A DNA stretch of 59,371 nucleotides from contig NZ_LAYJ01000078.1 of assembly GCF_000981035.1 (NCBI RefSeq), positions 1-59,371 on the forward strand, read 5' to 3'. The notes below the pieces were generated by a model. The model saw nothing but the letters and a program-made list of their open reading frames with translations. It did not search any database and was not told the origin of the DNA. The stretch comes from Christensenella hongkongensis. Its GTDB lineage: Bacteria; Bacillota; Clostridia; Christensenellales; Christensenellaceae. This document shows, one piece after another, positions 56,972 through 59,371 of the stretch (position 1 is the stretch's first letter; each line of letters begins with the position of its first letter). A program made the position numbers and the translations under genes.

Positions 56972-58212
56972 TTTACCGTTCCTCCCAAGCTGGAAAATTC
57001 CTCATAAAACAGCGGCGCGGATTTTGCAACCACTCCATGGTTATGGATAATGATATCCTCGCGCGCGATACAGGAGGCCACCGCAAGAGCCATTGCAATC
57101 CTGTGATCACCGTGGCTGTCCACTTCGCCTCCGTGCAGCATCCCTTTCCCGTTGATCACAAGGCTGTCCTCATATTCTATGATGTCAGCGCCCAGCTTCT
57201 CAAGCTCGCTTGCCATGGCGTTGAGCCTGTCGCTTTCCTTCAGCCGCAGCCTCCCTGCATTATAAATCCTCATCTTTCCCTTAACGGCGCAGCCCAAAAC
57301 CGCCAAAACCGGAACAAGGTCCGGAATTTGCCCAACATCCACTTCAATCGGTTTCAATTCCGCTTTTTTCACCACAATAGAATCTTCGCCATATTCAACC
57401 TCCGCGCCCATACATTTCAGCACGCCAAGTATCTCTTTATCACCCTGTCTTGAATCCTGACGAAGCCCTTTCAGCTCCACCTCTCCCGATAACGCCGCGG
57501 CAGCGGCAAAAAAGGCGGCGTGTGAATAATCCCCTTCAATTTCCATAATGCGCGGCGAATATCCCTGCCGTCCGAAAACATCGATAATATTCCCACGCCA
57601 CGCGCTGTGTACGCCAAACAGCTCCTGCACTTCGCGCGTCAGCTCGATATAAGGCTTCGATTCAATTTCCGTCGTCAGGTGAATACCTGAATCATCCATG
57701 AGGAGCGGAAGAGCATATAATAACCCGCTTATAAATTGGGAAGATATGTTCCCCGGCAAAGCGTACTCCCCGCTTTGCAGTTCTCCCTGCAACGTGAGGG
57801 AATCTTTTGCAAGCTTTATACTGACCTGATTGCGGATAAACATTTTATCATATCCGCCCATTGGCCGCTGAAACAAACGTCCCTGACCGATAAACGTCCT
57901 TTTTTTTCCATCGAGGGCAAGCGGAATCAGGAATCGGAGCGTGGAACCGGATTCTCCGCAGTCGATCACTTCTTTGCTTTCCTCGTGCAGGCCTCCATAT
58001 ACAGTGCATACTCCATCGTCAAAGTCATAACGGCACAGTCCCATATCCCGCAGCGCATTTGCTGTTGCTGCAACATCCTCCGAAAACGCAATATTTTCCA
58101 GAATCGAAGTGCCCTTTGCAAGCGCGGCACAAATCAGCGCCCGGTGAGACATACTCTTCGAGGGTATGATCCGAATGCTGCCGTCTATGGCTGATGGTGA
58201 AATAATTTTCAT
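56968..58212 (-). CDS. aroA: 3-phosphoshikimate 1-carboxyvinyltransferase (EPSP synthase)
   Basis: Joins PEP to shikimate-3-phosphate. 414 aa. Substrate-binding SKSMSHRALICAALA, GESGSTLRFLIPLAL and RLKESDRLNAMASEL, and C-terminal DHRIAMALAVA. Start overlaps the aroB stop (ATGA). Confidence 0.96.
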   Translation of the reverse strand: MKIISPSAIDGSIRIIPSKSMSHRALICAALAKGTSILENIAFSEDVAATANALRDMGLCRYDFDDGVCTVYGGLHEESKEVIDCGESGSTLRFLIPLALDGKKRTFIGQGRLFQRPMGGYDKMFIRNQVSIKLAKDSLTLQGELQSGEYALPGNISSQFISGLLYALPLLMDDSGIHLTTEIESKPYIELTREVQELFGVHSAWRGNIIDVFGRQGYSPRIMEIEGDYSHAAFFAAAAALSGEVELKGLRQDSRQGDKEILGVLKCMGAEVEYGEDSIVVKKAELKPIEVDVGQIPDLVPVLAVLGCAVKGKMRIYNAGRLRLKESDRLNAMASELEKLGADIIEYEDSLVINGKGMLHGGEVDSHGDHRIAMALAVASCIAREDIIIHNHGVVAKSAPLFYEEFSSLGGTVN

Positions 58213-59228
58213 AAATACAATTCCTTTATCTTTTTTTGTATTACCTCTACTTCTAATGATTTTATAACAGCATGACCGATGCGGTCAATCAATATAAACG
58301 CAATTTTTCTTCCTTCCGCCTTTTTATCGGCCAGCAGAATCCCAAGCGCTTCCATCAGGAGCTTATTGTCCACACAGAACGGAAGGCCGTACTGTTCCAG
58401 CAACTGCCTCGTATCTTCTGCCAATCCTGACGGCGATATTCCAAGTACTTCCCCAAGTTGCGCGGCAACCTCCATTCCGATTGCGACAGCTTCACCATGC
58501 AAAAACGTTCCATATCCTGCAACCGTCTCTATCGCGTGGCCGATGGTATGACCGTAATTAAGCTGCATCCGCGCTCCGGTATCATAAGGATCACGCGCTA
58601 CATAATCAGCTTTGATTTCACAGCAGCGGGCAATGATTTCTTCAATCGGCATATCTCCCCGCTTAAGCCTTTGATGCAGGTCATGATCAAAAATATACGC
58701 ATATTTGATCACTTCTGCCATCCCCGCAGCAAACTGACGCTGATCAAGCGTTTCAAGCGTGCCCGTATCGGCAAGGACAACATCAGGCTGGTAGAAAGCG
58801 CCCACCATATTTTTCCCGGCAGGCAGGTTTACAGCTACCTTGCCTCCTACGGAACTGTCTACCTGTGCAAGCAGGGTTGTCGGAAACTGGACAAAAGCGA
58901 CGCCGCGCTTAAAGGTAGCCGCGGCAAAGCCCGTAATATCTCCCACCACGCCTCCACCGAGTGCCGCCAGCGCGCCCTTGCGGTCAATTCCATATTCCAT
59001 CAGCTTACCATAAATCATTTCCAGATTCGACATGCTCTTCGCCGTCTCCCCTTCCGGCAGGACAATCCATTTTGCATCCGGAAAATGCTGATGGTATATG
59101 GGATATACCTTATCGTCCGTTACAATCGCATAGTCCGTATATTGTTTCAGGCAATCCCCTGATAGCAAGCCTTTTCCGATCAGAATATCATAAGCTCCGT
59201 TCTGTGCGCTGACAAATACTTTTTTCAT
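58209..59228 (-). CDS. aroB: 3-dehydroquinate synthase
   Basis: NAD- and metal-dependent cyclase, second step of the pathway. 339 aa from the ATG at 59228, 5 nt after GGAGG; an ATG at 59240 overlaps the previous stop but has no ribosome binding site. NAD-binding GGGVVGDITGFAAATFKRG and metal ligands in NYGHTIGHAIE and HGEAVAIGM are clear. Confidence 0.96.
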   Translation of the reverse strand: MKKVFVSAQNGAYDILIGKGLLSGDCLKQYTDYAIVTDDKVYPIYHQHFPDAKWIVLPEGETAKSMSNLEMIYGKLMEYGIDRKGALAALGGGVVGDITGFAAATFKRGVAFVQFPTTLLAQVDSSVGGKVAVNLPAGKNMVGAFYQPDVVLADTGTLETLDQRQFAAGMAEVIKYAYIFDHDLHQRLKRGDMPIEEIIARCCEIKADYVARDPYDTGARMQLNYGHTIGHAIETVAGYGTFLHGEAVAIGMEVAAQLGEVLGISPSGLAEDTRQLLEQYGLPFCVDNKLLMEALGILLADKKAEGRKIAFILIDRIGHAVIKSLEVEVIQKKIKELYL

Positions 59229-59239
59229 GTTATCCTCCA

Positions 59240-59371
59240 TCAGGACATTACGCCCTTGAGCGCGCTTAGCTTGTGCATTACCGAATCAAACTCCGTTGGA
59301 GTTAAAGACTGTGCGCCGTCGCACAGGGCGTGCTTGGGATCGTTATGCACCTCGATAATCACGCCGTCCGC
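59240..59371 (-). CDS. aroF: 3-deoxy-7-phosphoheptulonate synthase, C-terminal end
   Basis: Last 43 codons of a gene that begins beyond the window. The end ADGVIIEVHNDPKHALCDGA and QSLTPTEF is characteristic of the Bacillus-type (KDO8P synthase-like) DAHP synthase. First enzyme of the pathway, upstream of aroB in the same direction. Confidence 0.9.
   Translation of the reverse strand, partial: ADGVIIEVHNDPKHALCDGAQSLTPTEFDSVMHKLSALKGVMS

Overview
The window looks like a chromosomal segment of a low-to-moderate G+C, anaerobic Firmicute of the class Clostridia. The evidence is a NADH-linked trimeric [FeFe] hydrogenase cluster, a perfect CIRCE operator before groES-groEL, GGAGG-type ribosome binding sites, several TTG starts, and Firmicute gene orders (remA-gmk-rpoZ-coaBC-priA-def-fmt-rsmB-rlmN, tig-clpP-clpX, dnaG-rpoD-trmK-nif3). 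A Christensenella-like lineage is a guess from overall flavour, not something I can prove here. Nearly all genes lie on the minus strand; groES-groEL and aroE are the only clear plus-strand genes.

Layout. 1-345: 5' part of an IS200-type tnpA cut by the window edge. 566-9784: housekeeping run yicC, remA, gmk, rpoZ, coaBC, then a terminator, then priA, def, fmt, rsmB, rlmN. 9834-14020: gatCAB plus an AIR-synthase-like gene. 14135-19012: a C_GCAxxG_C_C protein, ligA, pcrA and the TrpR-like yerC. 19132-23527: a type II topoisomerase pair, parE-parC. 23641-27053: tig-clpP-clpX. 27160-34916: a YgiQ radical SAM protein, RNase P RNA, a zinc-ribbon coiled-coil protein, nif3, trmK, rpoD, dnaG.

35092-43504 is a hydrogenase locus. 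HydA, HydB, a HndB-type ferredoxin, a HATPase protein and HydC lie downstream of a regulatory-looking block: a PHP protein, two DRTGG-type proteins, a sensory HydS-like hydrogenase homologue and an RsbW/RsbT-like ATPase. A Rex-like operator lies before hydC. The likely logic is electron-confurcating or bifurcating H2 metabolism tied to the NADH/NAD+ ratio, with a second regulatory input from the HydS module.

43530-46224: comEB, then the HrcA-controlled groES-groEL. 46345-52608: a leftward operon that reads as a small type IV pilus or type II secretion-like machine: a transglutaminase-like lipoprotein, a GspF/PilC platform protein, four short single-TM proteins that resemble a major pseudopilin plus three minor ones, a PilT-type ATPase and a BTAD-family regulator. 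It is the best candidate here for a little-described system. 52799-59371: shikimate/aromatic amino acid genes (aroF end, aroB, aroA, aroC, pheA, aroK, then aroE and aroQ).
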